A stretch of DNA of 64,000 nucleotides. Source: JAWPMT01 sp965242775 (GTDB lineage Bacteria > Bacteroidota > Bacteroidia > Cytophagales > Cyclobacteriaceae). A program made the position numbers and the translations under genes. Location: NCBI GenBank assembly GCA_965242775.1, contig CBDETI010000019.1, positions 75,768 to 139,767 on the forward strand, read 5' to 3'. Below the pieces are notes generated by a model. The model ran no database searches. It was not told the origin of the DNA and was given only the letters and a program-made list of their open reading frames with translations. Shown one piece after another: positions 27,055 to 36,272 of this stretch (its first letter is position 1; each line of letters begins with the position of its first letter).

Positions 27055-29034
27055 CTAATTTTGAATGTGAGTAGCATAGCTCTTCTCAAATTCGGTCTTT
27101 AACCCCCCATCGATAAAGGTCTTAAACCATTGCTCGAGCATGATCAAATACCACAATTTCTTAAAATTTCGTCCCCCATTATTCGCCATTTCATCGATGT
27201 ACGGCTTGTTGAAAAACTCACGTTCAGACAGGTCAGCGGCTGTTTGGTTGCAATAATCTTTAAGATTTTTGGTCACCCAAACTTTCATTGGTAAGCTGAA
27301 GCCACTTTTGGGCATATTCAGTGAACTTTGACTAATATGTTTCTCAGCCATTTTCCTTAATAGCAATTTCCGGGTACCGTTCAAAATCTTGTGCCTAGAA
27401 GGAATCTTCATAGAAAGCTCCACAAGGTTATGATCAAGAAATGGAAATCTGGCTTCGATCGAAAAATGCATACCGAATTGGTCAAGTCGGTAGAGATGAT
27501 GGTTTGCCAGGTAATGTACCTTATCAAAGTAACCAATGCTCTCGGTTAAATCCTGAAATGCTTTCGGGGGTGAATTGTAATGAGTATTTAGTACATCGAT
27601 TGAACTGTTTCTGTGAGCTTTGAAAAGTTGTTTCTTCTGACGCTCACTGAAGTAGTTCATGGACTTAAATTGAACATAGAATTGTCCCTCATTTTTAGCT
27701 TCAGAGAGGTGTTTCAGTTTGTCAATTTTAGACGAAACACCGGCTGGAAATAATTTCGAAACGAAGCTTAAAGTTTGGAATTTCTTCCATTGTTCGGCTT
27801 GATGATAGATGGAATAACCTGCAAATAATTCATCACCACCCAATCCTGACAGTACTACTTTTACGCCATGTTCGGCAACCATCTTTGAGATCAGGTAATT
27901 CGGAGCCAACGATCCGTAAGGTTCTTCATAGCATTTGATCATGTCGTCTATTCCATCAATGGCTTCTTCAGACCGAATGGATTTTACTACATGATCAACA
28001 TCGAAGTGTCCGGCATTCTCTGACGCCACCTCAACCTCATCGTCTACATCGGTGAACCCTAAAGTAAATGCTTTAATTCCAGCTTGATTTTTGGCTGCCA
28101 GAGAGGTCACAAGTGTTGAATCAATACCACCACTCATGAATGTGGCAGTTTCTACGTCAGCGATAAGTCGATATTTTATGGACTTCTTCAATTCATCCTC
28201 TACGGACTCTATGGCATCGGACAAACTTAAATCCAGGTGCTGTACACCTACCGGGAGTTCCCAATAAGTTTTCCTGGAAACCTTACCATTTTCTAAATGT
28301 ATTGTTATATGCGAGCCGGGTTCAAGGGCAATTATTCCTTCAAAACATGTTGTTGGACGGGGCATGATTGAAAGTGTCATGGAATGCCATAGTGCATCCC
28401 AGTTGATTTCCGCCTCCACAACCCCAGAAGACAGTATCGATTTAATGTCAGATCCAAATAGGAATTTGGATGAATCCTGATAATAATACAGTGGCTTAAT
28501 GCCCAATCGATCCCGGGCAATAAAGACAAGGTTCTTCAATTTGTCAAAAATTGCAAAGGCAAACATGCCGTTGAACTTTTTCACACAATCTTCACCCCAT
28601 TCCATGTAGGAGTAAAGCAAAACTTCCGTATCACCGGTGCTCCGGAAGGAATAACCTTTGCCCTCCAACTCCGCCCTTATCTCCCGATAATTATAGATTT
28701 CACCGTTGAAAACAAGGCTTAATTTGCCAGATTCTTCGACATAAGGTTGATGACTTGAAACTGACAAGTCCAGTATCTTCAAGCGTCTGTGGCCTAAAGC
28801 AACGGTGGTCTTTTCTCCTAAGTTTTGAAGTATATCCCTTGATTTTCTCAGCTCTAACCAACTTTCGGGTGTATCAACACCATGAAAAGATTCGATACTG
28901 CCATTCGAATTGACAAGACAATAGCCTTCATCATCAGGTCCTCGCCGCCGCTGAGAAAAAGTCATTCGATGTACAGTTTTGAGGTCGCATAGAGCATTTT
29001 TATGCAATGCTATCATACCTGCAATTCCACACAT
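27055..29034 (-). CDS. asnB: Asparagine synthetase-like glutamine amidotransferase
   Basis: A 659-residue protein. The class II glutaminase domain starts with MCGIAG, so Cys2 is the nucleophile, and RRRGPDDEG lies near residue 28. The synthetase domain has the ATP-binding PP-loop SGGIDS at 301-306 and the YEEPYGSLA and SGLGGDELFAGY segments. It is complete. Generic AsnB makes asparagine. Inside polysaccharide loci, paralogues such as WbpS are thought to convert sugar uronic acids into uronamides. This locus encodes a diacetamido-uronic acid pathway, so that role is favoured, but it is inferred from context. Confidence 0.85.
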   Translation of the reverse strand: MCGIAGMIALHKNALCDLKTVHRMTFSQRRRGPDDEGYCLVNSNGSIESFHGVDTPESWLELRKSRDILQNLGEKTTVALGHRRLKILDLSVSSHQPYVEESGKLSLVFNGEIYNYREIRAELEGKGYSFRSTGDTEVLLYSYMEWGEDCVKKFNGMFAFAIFDKLKNLVFIARDRLGIKPLYYYQDSSKFLFGSDIKSILSSGVVEAEINWDALWHSMTLSIMPRPTTCFEGIIALEPGSHITIHLENGKVSRKTYWELPVGVQHLDLSLSDAIESVEDELKKSIKYRLIADVETATFMSGGIDSTLVTSLAAKNQAGIKAFTLGFTDVDDEVEVASENAGHFDVDHVVKSIRSEEAIDGIDDMIKCYEEPYGSLAPNYLISKMVAEHGVKVVLSGLGGDELFAGYSIYHQAEQWKKFQTLSFVSKLFPAGVSSKIDKLKHLSEAKNEGQFYVQFKSMNYFSERQKKQLFKAHRNSSIDVLNTHYNSPPKAFQDLTESIGYFDKVHYLANHHLYRLDQFGMHFSIEARFPFLDHNLVELSMKIPSRHKILNGTRKLLLRKMAEKHISQSSLNMPKSGFSLPMKVWVTKNLKDYCNQTAADLSEREFFNKPYIDEMANNGGRNFKKLWYLIMLEQWFKTFIDGGLKTEFEKSYATHIQN

Positions 29035-29036
29035 AA

Positions 29037-30044
29037 TTACACGTGTTTAAAAGTCTTGATGTACTTTCTCATGTCTTTCATTCCCGGACTTTCTTTTTCT
29101 CCCGAAAATTTTCCCCATAACTTCCTGAGTGCATAGGTCCCCGTTCCTTTCAAAATGTCCCAAGGAATTGCATCTCTTCCCAGTCTTGCATTCGGTAAAG
29201 TTCGATCATAACCCAATAAGGAGAGTTCATCCTTGCAAATACTTTCTACGATTAGAATTTGCGATTTACTCAATCCGGTTAAGAACTTATTCTTATTCTC
29301 CCTATTTGTTGGCTTATTTAAGTTTTTCCATTCGTCAATACCTTCGAATTGGACGACTTCTTTTCTCTCGGAATTGATCTCAACTTGAAGAAACTCGCAT
29401 ATCCGTTCAACCTGCTTGTACTCATTCTCTATCAAGTCTTCGTATGAAACGCGGATATAGTCACTTCCTTCCAGCAATCTCGTAACCTGGAAAGATTTTA
29501 GTTGTTCCCGTTTCCAGAGATTAGAAATCTTCGAAATGCTGTCAGTAACACCCTTCCGCCGCAATTGACTTAAAGCATAGTCTCTTGGGTCTCTATGTAA
29601 AAACACAAACTTAGAAGCGCTTAAGTAATGCTTAATGGGGAAGATGAAGTCAAATATATGATTGTCTTTACATAAGTAGCTGTGATATCCCTTGTCTGCA
29701 GCATACTCTTTCATGAGAAAATGAGCAATAACAAATGTATTTCGCTCAAATTCGTCATCATAAAACCTTCCCAAAAGTTCAGACTTGGCAACTGAAAAAT
29801 CCCAAGGCGCGAAATGCCGTTTGTAGAGATCCACCGCATCGAAAAACAGTTGTTCAAAATTCGAATCAATAGTCAGATCTCCATAAAAAACCTCCGAATA
29901 ATAGAGGTGTTTAAAGAAATGAGCTGGTTCTGGCCCAAAATAAATATTTTGATACTCACTGATCCGCTTCCTAAGCAAGTTGGAGCCAGAGCGTTCGGAC
30001 GAAACGATAAATACCGGAGGATAATTCTCAGTTAAGTTTTGCAT
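29037..30044 (-). CDS. Sulfotransferase family protein (4)
   Basis: A 335-residue protein with the 5'-phosphosulfate loop SSERSGSN at residues 15-22 and a well-kept 3'-phosphate segment HRDPRDYALS at about 150-159. Both are typical of PAPS-dependent sulfotransferases. No signal peptide is present. It starts 13 bases inside the flippase gene and ends 2 bases before the AsnB-like start, so these genes form one tight transcription unit. The acceptor is unknown. Confidence 0.85.
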   Translation of the reverse strand: MQNLTENYPPVFIVSSERSGSNLLRKRISEYQNIYFGPEPAHFFKHLYYSEVFYGDLTIDSNFEQLFFDAVDLYKRHFAPWDFSVAKSELLGRFYDDEFERNTFVIAHFLMKEYAADKGYHSYLCKDNHIFDFIFPIKHYLSASKFVFLHRDPRDYALSQLRRKGVTDSISKISNLWKREQLKSFQVTRLLEGSDYIRVSYEDLIENEYKQVERICEFLQVEINSERKEVVQFEGIDEWKNLNKPTNRENKNKFLTGLSKSQILIVESICKDELSLLGYDRTLPNARLGRDAIPWDILKGTGTYALRKLWGKFSGEKESPGMKDMRKYIKTFKHV

Positions 30045-31246
30045 GCGAGCTTATAACTAATGAAAAGTTGCACCAAATATATTACTGCCTGGACGCTGGA
30101 CATTAATAAAAGGCACGCTTCGAAGCGCATGGAAGTCAACGAAGCAACGACAAACGAACTTAATACACTTAAAAGCAGAAGAGACTGAAAATAAAAACCA
30201 ATGTCGGTGCGCTCGTAAATCGCAAATCTTGCCACGGACCGGCTGATGAAACCTACCACGATGCTTGGTGTCATCAGATAATACAGGTAGGAAAGTGGTG
30301 CCCATTTCGGTCCAAGGAACAAATCAATCCCCCCCAGTTCTATAAACAAGACCACTGCGAAATAGACTACAACCGTAAGCAAGCTCATCCCTTTCACAAT
30401 CTGCTTGAACTTTCGTAATACGCTCCTGCCTTCACCAATCAGTTTGGTAAATTCCTGATACACTACTTTGTTCACGCTGCCTGAGATCAAGACGATGGGA
30501 GATTGCACCGCTCGTCGTAACATCGAAAAGTAACCCAGTGCTTGCTCCGAATAAAGGAGACCAATGGCATAAGCAGGAATTGCGTTTGCGAGATTATTTA
30601 TTGCGGCACTTGGGATGGACCACAAGCTAAATTTCAGCCACCTTCTAAACATCAATCCGACGTATTTCATCCGAAAATGTGTCAAGACATTTCTGCGGAA
30701 AGAATACAAAACAGACAGTATTCCAATGGCAAGAAATCCGAGGGCATAACCCTGATACAGGCCTTCCTTTGACCAATAAAACAGTGAAACCTGTATCAGA
30801 AAAACGGCAATCGACCGTAAAATTCTCATGACAGAAACTGTACCAAATTTTTCAAGTCGCGCAAACCACATGCCTGAAACGCCTATCAGGCTTTGACCAA
30901 ATCCTGCCAATACTGCCCAGAGGATTAAGGAAGCCTGGTCAAAAAAAAGCGAAGCAAAAAGAACCAGCAGCCCAATAATTGCACTGGCTCCTATCGCAAG
31001 TCCAAGGGCAAGCACGTAGACATTGGCCGCCAGTCGATGATATCGGGGGTGAACTATGGCAAATTCAAACCTTAAAGCAAGAATTCCCCCTAAAATCATG
31101 GCTGTGGAAGCGACTATTTCAAAGTCTGCAAAGTCTTCAACTTCATACAATCTCGAAAGAATCGTGATGGAGGCAATGGTGATGAGCTGGGCAACGAGCG
31201 TGCCTGAAAAAACTTTAGCGAATTTTCTTAAGAAATTTGACTTCAT
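30032..31246 (-). CDS. Polysaccharide flippase (Wzx-like)
   Basis: A membrane protein of about 404 residues with around twelve hydrophobic segments. The N-terminus is of the form FAKVFSGTLVAQLITIASI, typical of Wzx/MATE-like polysaccharide transporters. I chose the ATG at 31,246 because the open frame further upstream offers only a GTG (31,270) with a non-hydrophobic lead. It would flip lipid-linked repeat units to the periplasm, where a Wzy-type polymerase (candidate at 22,581-23,882) extends them. It follows the wza/wzc-like genes and overlaps the sulfotransferase by 13 bases. Confidence 0.85.
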   Translation of the reverse strand: MKSNFLRKFAKVFSGTLVAQLITIASITILSRLYEVEDFADFEIVASTAMILGGILALRFEFAIVHPRYHRLAANVYVLALGLAIGASAIIGLLVLFASLFFDQASLILWAVLAGFGQSLIGVSGMWFARLEKFGTVSVMRILRSIAVFLIQVSLFYWSKEGLYQGYALGFLAIGILSVLYSFRRNVLTHFRMKYVGLMFRRWLKFSLWSIPSAAINNLANAIPAYAIGLLYSEQALGYFSMLRRAVQSPIVLISGSVNKVVYQEFTKLIGEGRSVLRKFKQIVKGMSLLTVVVYFAVVLFIELGGIDLFLGPKWAPLSYLYYLMTPSIVVGFISRSVARFAIYERTDIGFYFQSLLLLSVLSSFVVASLTSMRFEACLLLMSSVQAVIYLVQLFISYKLACKT

Positions 31247-31288
31247 AAGCCAGAGGGAATTTGATTCCACCCATTTTGGGTGCCGAAC

Positions 31289-33448
31289 CTAAGACACGAA
31301 AACAATCTTGACATTGGTCAATAAACCAACATCGACCAATTGATTGAGCCTTTCCACCTGTTGTGATTTGGTATCTCCATCAACCACAAGCATTTGCTGT
31401 ACCTGATATTTGCAGAGCTCTATGTTTCTATCAAATTCGTACTCCCCGGAGCCATTAAAGACAATATAGGAATACGAACCTTTGAGCGTTGAAATTAGCT
31501 CCTGGAATTGATTGCTTAATAGGCTGGTCGTCTCCGGATCAATCGCGTCGGCAATGGAAATAGCTGCAACATCCCGCTCGCCGATACTATGAATTTTATA
31601 TTGATGGTCCCCTGCCTTTACCTGGTTTTCGGTAGGACGTGGATGCATGGCGGACCAGTCTGCAGTAGATCCCAGATGCACTAGAACGGTATCACCAATT
31701 TCCTTCAAAGAAGATGCAAGGTTTGTTGAATTTCTATTGATAAATGTAACCAAGAGCCCCTTGTCGTCGGGATCAGAGGAGACATCACGTAGGATCCAGG
31801 ATCGGATCCAGCGATATGACGTTACATCGCCACCACCATCATTTAGAGGCCGATCGACCGGTACTATGGGAATGGTAGTCATTTTCCGGAGCTTCGTTAT
31901 GTTTTGCACATTGCCGGAGAAGAAATCGCGAGTCAGGACAATACAAATCGGAAAGAAGATCCCCACCAACAGCGCGAAAGAATAAACCAGACCCCCATTT
32001 ATTTTCGACTTGGACTTTGAAGTAGGGCTTTCGACAATTTTAGCCGAAGAAATGTCATTCGCTCGGGCTATCTGGGCCTCCGCTCGTCGTTTGATCAGGT
32101 AATTGTATAGCTCATCGTTTAATGTGAACTGCCGCTGAATATTCACCAGTTTACGTTCATTCCCGGGTAGGTCATTTACTTTTTGCTCTGCTTTTTCCAA
32201 GGCTAGCTCCAGTTCAGTCTTTTTGATCCCGGTATTTTTATTGAGGTTTTGAACATTCACTCTAATGGATTGGTGAATGGCATCCATTTGGCGCGTATAT
32301 AGCTGAAGTTGTGGGTTCAACTCCGAAGCACTGGCCTCTGCGCGCACCACGTCGGTATTCAGATCATTATATTTTATAACCAGAGAATTCAGGACAGGGT
32401 CTGTAATACCAGCTGTTGATGGACTTAATACTGTTTCCGAAACACCCTCTTCGAGGAGTTCGGATATATAGTCGAAATATTGAAGTTGAATATTAACTTC
32501 GGAAATGTCCTTCTCCAGATCTTGTAGTTGATCTAAAATGCTAATCCCCTCGCGACTTATATCCACAATCCTATTTTTTGACCTGAACTTCTCAAGCTCC
32601 CCTTCAGCGGTGAAGAGTTGTTGACGAATGGCAACAAGCTGCTCATCTATAAAACTGATTGCACCTTTCACCCGCTGGGTTCTGTCTTCCGATTCCAGAT
32701 CGAGGTAATTTTGCATTAACGCTCTCAGTACATCCTCGCCCTTAGCTTCCTGTCCGATCGTCATGGACAATTCAACCACACTCGCATTCCTGGAAATCAG
32801 ATTTGCCTTAATCAAGCCCGCCAATCGACTGGCTTCAGTTCGGCTACTTAAAAATTGTATGGTCAATTCCTCTCCTTCCGTGAGTGATGGTTGTGGTGCC
32901 ACGAAAAACCTGCACCCTAAAAGCGCTATCTCCTCGAAATAAGCGAATGTCTGCTGTTTTTCTTCTTCCAATTCCATGTAGGTAACAGCAAATTGCTTTT
33001 CATCAATGGCGCGAAACTTGATTGAAAAAGTTTTTTTGACGGGTTGGGTGAGCCTAACGCGAATGGGAGATTCTAGGTAAAGTTCGTTAGTTTTAAACCT
33101 TCCCTTCTTGAGGACTTTGATATTCAAACCCAGGCTGTCAACGACAGTCTGCATTAAATCCGAGGATTTCAGTATGGCCTGCGCGTTTTCCACGTTGGTT
33201 GGTACTTCAAAGTACTCCATCTCCCGCATGAAGGATCGGACATCCCGTGACTTATTGGTGTTCTCGAATAACAATACGGACTTCACCGTAAATACCTTCG
33301 GGATGAATCTATTGGCAACAAACGCTACTGCCAGGCAACCCACCACGCTTAGCGATATCCATTTCCACAATCCCAGGATTCGTAGCAACAGACTTTTGAT
33401 ATCGATGTATTCTGGCTGGATGGTAGATTGATCATTCATTTCTGACAC
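31289..33448 (-). CDS. Wzc-like polysaccharide co-polymerase with degenerate kinase domain
   Basis: A 719-residue protein. It has a first membrane segment near residues 33-50, a long coiled-coil periplasmic region (about 230-470) ending in LPGNERKLVNIQRQFTLND, and a second membrane segment near 510-530. The cytoplasmic C-terminus (about 545-719) has the length and position of a BY-kinase. However, it lacks a recognisable Walker A: the expected GxGKS/T is replaced by FINRNSTNLAS. It also lacks the Walker A' aspartate motif and a C-terminal tyrosine cluster. It probably acts as a structural chain-length regulator without tyrosine autophosphorylation. It ends 5 bases after the wza-like stop. Confidence 0.85.
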   Translation of the reverse strand: MSEMNDQSTIQPEYIDIKSLLLRILGLWKWISLSVVGCLAVAFVANRFIPKVFTVKSVLLFENTNKSRDVRSFMREMEYFEVPTNVENAQAILKSSDLMQTVVDSLGLNIKVLKKGRFKTNELYLESPIRVRLTQPVKKTFSIKFRAIDEKQFAVTYMELEEEKQQTFAYFEEIALLGCRFFVAPQPSLTEGEELTIQFLSSRTEASRLAGLIKANLISRNASVVELSMTIGQEAKGEDVLRALMQNYLDLESEDRTQRVKGAISFIDEQLVAIRQQLFTAEGELEKFRSKNRIVDISREGISILDQLQDLEKDISEVNIQLQYFDYISELLEEGVSETVLSPSTAGITDPVLNSLVIKYNDLNTDVVRAEASASELNPQLQLYTRQMDAIHQSIRVNVQNLNKNTGIKKTELELALEKAEQKVNDLPGNERKLVNIQRQFTLNDELYNYLIKRRAEAQIARANDISSAKIVESPTSKSKSKINGGLVYSFALLVGIFFPICIVLTRDFFSGNVQNITKLRKMTTIPIVPVDRPLNDGGGDVTSYRWIRSWILRDVSSDPDDKGLLVTFINRNSTNLASSLKEIGDTVLVHLGSTADWSAMHPRPTENQVKAGDHQYKIHSIGERDVAAISIADAIDPETTSLLSNQFQELISTLKGSYSYIVFNGSGEYEFDRNIELCKYQVQQMLVVDGDTKSQQVERLNQLVDVGLLTNVKIVFVS

Positions 33449-33453
33449 AAGTG

Positions 33454-34194
33454 TTATAATACAGAAGTAGCAACTACCAATCCTCCCAAAACGGCCAGGG
33501 CATACTTGATCAAGGAAGTCAACTCTCGATTGTTATGTAGTACCGATTTGTCACCGGTTTCGGCATATATTAAATCCTGAGGATAAATATAATAGAATTC
33601 CGAGGTTAGCAAATCTGGACTAGTCAGGTCTATTTGGTGCACTTTCGCTCCGTCAGGGTATTCCCTTATCAAGGTGACTTTTCGCCTGTTGGCCAGCCTT
33701 GTTAGATCTCCAGCTTTTCCGATTGCTCGAAAAATTGTCAGCGCCTCCTGACCACTTGTATAGGAATCCGGTGTTCTAAATTCTCCTAAAACAGTATAGC
33801 TGATTTCGGCTAACCTTATGCTAATAAATGGATCTAGTAAAAAAGGACTAATCGCTCCGAGAATTTTCTGTTTTGCTTCAGACATTTTGAGACCCATAAC
33901 CGAGACCGTACCTCCTAAAGGCAGTTCCAGTTCACCATCCGCATTGACAGTAAATCGCTTGGTATCCTCAAATATTCTGGTTGCTCCCTGTGAGGTAGTC
34001 CTGATATCAATTACTAGTTTGAAGCCTGGCAAAAGGATATAATCCGGCGTTTCATTGTCTATGAGCAGATTGTCCAGCGCTGACGGATCCTCCGACTGCA
34101 AGTAGTTGAGTTCTTTTTTCGTTATGCAAGCGTATTGCAGGTTGATTAACAGAAGAAATACAAACCAAGATTGATTGTTGAAGCTATTTCTCAT
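33454..34194 (-). CDS. Polysaccharide export lipoprotein (Wza-like, BexD/OtnA type)
   Basis: About 246 residues from the ATG at 34,194, which gives a proper lipoprotein signal: MRNSF, a hydrophobic core, then LQYAC with the lipidated Cys. An upstream ATG at 34,239 would place 15 extra residues before the signal and overlap cysQ, so I prefer the inner start. The poly-export domain includes DYILLPGFKLVIDI and GELELPLGGTVSVMG. One SLBB-like unit, with VLGEFRTPDSYT, follows, then a C-terminal hydrophobic helix. It would form the outer-membrane export pore with the Wzc-like protein encoded next. Confidence 0.88.
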   Translation of the reverse strand: MRNSFNNQSWFVFLLLINLQYACITKKELNYLQSEDPSALDNLLIDNETPDYILLPGFKLVIDIRTTSQGATRIFEDTKRFTVNADGELELPLGGTVSVMGLKMSEAKQKILGAISPFLLDPFISIRLAEISYTVLGEFRTPDSYTSGQEALTIFRAIGKAGDLTRLANRRKVTLIREYPDGAKVHQIDLTSPDLLTSEFYYIYPQDLIYAETGDKSVLHNNRELTSLIKYALAVLGGLVVATSVL

Positions 34195-34238
34195 AGTTGC
34201 TCGTAGATAGTTCCGGCATACTCCAGATTTCAACGCCA

Positions 34239-35000
34239 TTATCCAATATCGATAGCAGAAACTTTAAAGTAAGGATTCAACAAGTTCTCCTTATTGTAGC
34301 TCACACTATTTCCACTTTCTTTTATCAATACTTCACCCCCTGCTTCCTCAACGATTATCTGAGCAGCAGCAGTGTCCCACTCCATGGTCGGGGCAAATCT
34401 AGGGTAAATATCCGCTTCACCTTCTGCCACCATTAACAATTTTAGAGAGCTTCCTTTAGATACTATTTTCGGTTCTTTGAACGACTCAATAAATGCTTTT
34501 GTGTCATCGCTCATGTGAGACCTGGAGGCGACCACACGAACGCCGTCGGCATTCGAGTCAAACTCATTTACCCGGATAGGCTCTCCGTTTTTATAGGCGC
34601 CCTGACCTTCGATGGCGTGAAAAATATCTCTATTCACCGGCACCATCACCACCCCCAGAATTGGCTGGTTTTGATGAATCAAGGCTATATTGACGGTAAA
34701 CTCACCATTGCGTTTGATAAATTCCTTGGTCCCGTCGATAGGGTCGACCATCCAGAAATAATCCCACTGTGATCTTTCCTCGAAGGGGATGTCTTTACCC
34801 TCTTCGCTCAAAATAGGCAAATTGGTCGACGCCAGGATTTGGGAGATGATTTCATGGGAGGCCTTATCCGCCCTGGTAAGGGGAGAATTGTCTCCTTTTA
34901 GCTCAACATCAAATTCATCGGAATTATAGATTTCCAGAATTCTATCACTCGCTTTTTCTGCAGCAAGCGTTGCAGTCTTGAGATGCTGGTTTAGCTCCAT
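34239..35000 (-). CDS. cysQ: 3'(2'),5'-bisphosphate nucleotidase
   Basis: A 253-residue inositol-monophosphatase-fold enzyme. The metal-binding motifs are SEEGKD near residue 65, DPIDGTKEF at 86-94 and WDTAAAQIIVEEAGG near 212. CysQ hydrolyses 3'-phosphoadenosine 5'-phosphate (PAP), the by-product released when sulfotransferases use PAPS. Its place directly after cysN and just before the export genes fits a role in relieving PAP inhibition of the four sulfotransferases. Confidence 0.93.
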   Translation of the reverse strand: MELNQHLKTATLAAEKASDRILEIYNSDEFDVELKGDNSPLTRADKASHEIISQILASTNLPILSEEGKDIPFEERSQWDYFWMVDPIDGTKEFIKRNGEFTVNIALIHQNQPILGVVMVPVNRDIFHAIEGQGAYKNGEPIRVNEFDSNADGVRVVASRSHMSDDTKAFIESFKEPKIVSKGSSLKLLMVAEGEADIYPRFAPTMEWDTAAAQIIVEEAGGEVLIKESGNSVSYNKENLLNPYFKVSAIDIG

Positions 35001-35001
35001 G

Positions 35002-36261
35002 TCAAATGATCATTCCCGCCGCCACGGTTTCATTGGTACCTTCATCCACCAGGATAATGCTACCCGTATTTCGGTTTTGTCTATAGGAATCGGCCAACAC
35101 AGGTTTCGTTGTGCGCAGGGCCATACGGCAGATGTCATTCATGCCAACTTCCTTATCATCTTCATTTCGATGCAGGGTGTTGATATCAAGCTTATAGCGT
35201 ATCTCTTTCACCATTGCTTTCATGTCGGAAGTTGTATGCCTCAGGGTATACTTCCCTCTGGGACGTGGACCCTTTTGATTCAGCCAGCAAAGCATCACCT
35301 CCAAGTCCTGACTTGTATCGGGTCGGTTATTTGCCCTCACGATCATGTCGCCTCTACCAATATCAATATTGTCTTCCAGAGTGATGGTCACGGACATAGG
35401 AGCAAAAGCCTCCTCTACCGGTCCGTTGAAGGTATCAATTGATTTGATCTTGGAACTGAACCCTGACGGTAAAGCCACGACTTCATCTCCTGGTTTAAAA
35501 ACGCCCCCGGCAATTCTACCGGCATATCCCCGGTAGTCATGATACTTGTCATTTTTTGGTCTAATGACGGTTTGTACCGGGAATCTACAATCGATGTGAT
35601 TGTGATCACTTCCCACGTGAATATTTTCAAGTGTATAGAGCAAAGTCGAGCCCTCGTACCATGTCATATTTTCACTGCGATGGACAACATTATCACCGTT
35701 GAGTGCACTGATCGGGATGAATCTTACATCTTTCACATCAAGCTTTCCAGCAAAATCTTCAAAATCGGCCTTTATTTTTTCGAAGGACTCTTTCGAATAG
35801 TCCACCAGATCCATTTTGTTAATACACACGATAACGTGGGGAATCTGAAGTAAAGACGCAATAATGGAATGCCTGCACGTCTGTTCCACCACGCCGTTTC
35901 TGGCGTCGATCAAGATCAACGCAACGTTGGCTGTGGAGGCTCCGGTAACCATATTTCGAGTGTATTGAATGTGCCCCGGAGTATCCGCAATAATGAATTT
36001 TCTCTTTGGTGTGGCAAAGTAGCGGTACGCCACATCGATAGTAATACCTTGTTCACGCTCGTCTTTCAGGCCATCCGTAAGTAAGGCAAGATCTGTATGA
36101 GACAGTCCTTTTCGCTCGCTGGATTGCTTCACCTGATCCAACTGGTCCTCAAAAATAGACTTTGAGTCATAGAGTAGTCTACCTATAAGGGTGCTCTTGC
36201 CATCGTCTACACTTCCCGCGGTGGTAAAGCGTAGAAGCTCCATATCCAAGTATCCTTGCAT
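35002..36261 (-). CDS. cysN: Sulfate adenylyltransferase, large GTPase subunit
   Basis: A 419-residue elongation-factor-like GTPase with G1 GSVDDGKST at residues 16-24, G3 DTPGH at 93-97 and G4 NKMD at 148-151. Beta-barrel domains follow. CysN drives ATP sulfurylase by GTP hydrolysis together with CysD. There is no fused C-terminal APS kinase domain (a CysNC fusion has about 630 residues), which agrees with the separate cysC. It starts 11 bases after cysD and ends 1 base before cysQ. Confidence 0.95.
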   Translation of the reverse strand: MQGYLDMELLRFTTAGSVDDGKSTLIGRLLYDSKSIFEDQLDQVKQSSERKGLSHTDLALLTDGLKDEREQGITIDVAYRYFATPKRKFIIADTPGHIQYTRNMVTGASTANVALILIDARNGVVEQTCRHSIIASLLQIPHVIVCINKMDLVDYSKESFEKIKADFEDFAGKLDVKDVRFIPISALNGDNVVHRSENMTWYEGSTLLYTLENIHVGSDHNHIDCRFPVQTVIRPKNDKYHDYRGYAGRIAGGVFKPGDEVVALPSGFSSKIKSIDTFNGPVEEAFAPMSVTITLEDNIDIGRGDMIVRANNRPDTSQDLEVMLCWLNQKGPRPRGKYTLRHTTSDMKAMVKEIRYKLDINTLHRNEDDKEVGMNDICRMALRTTKPVLADSYRQNRNTGSIILVDEGTNETVAAGMII

Positions 36262-36272
36262 CTTGTTCTCTT

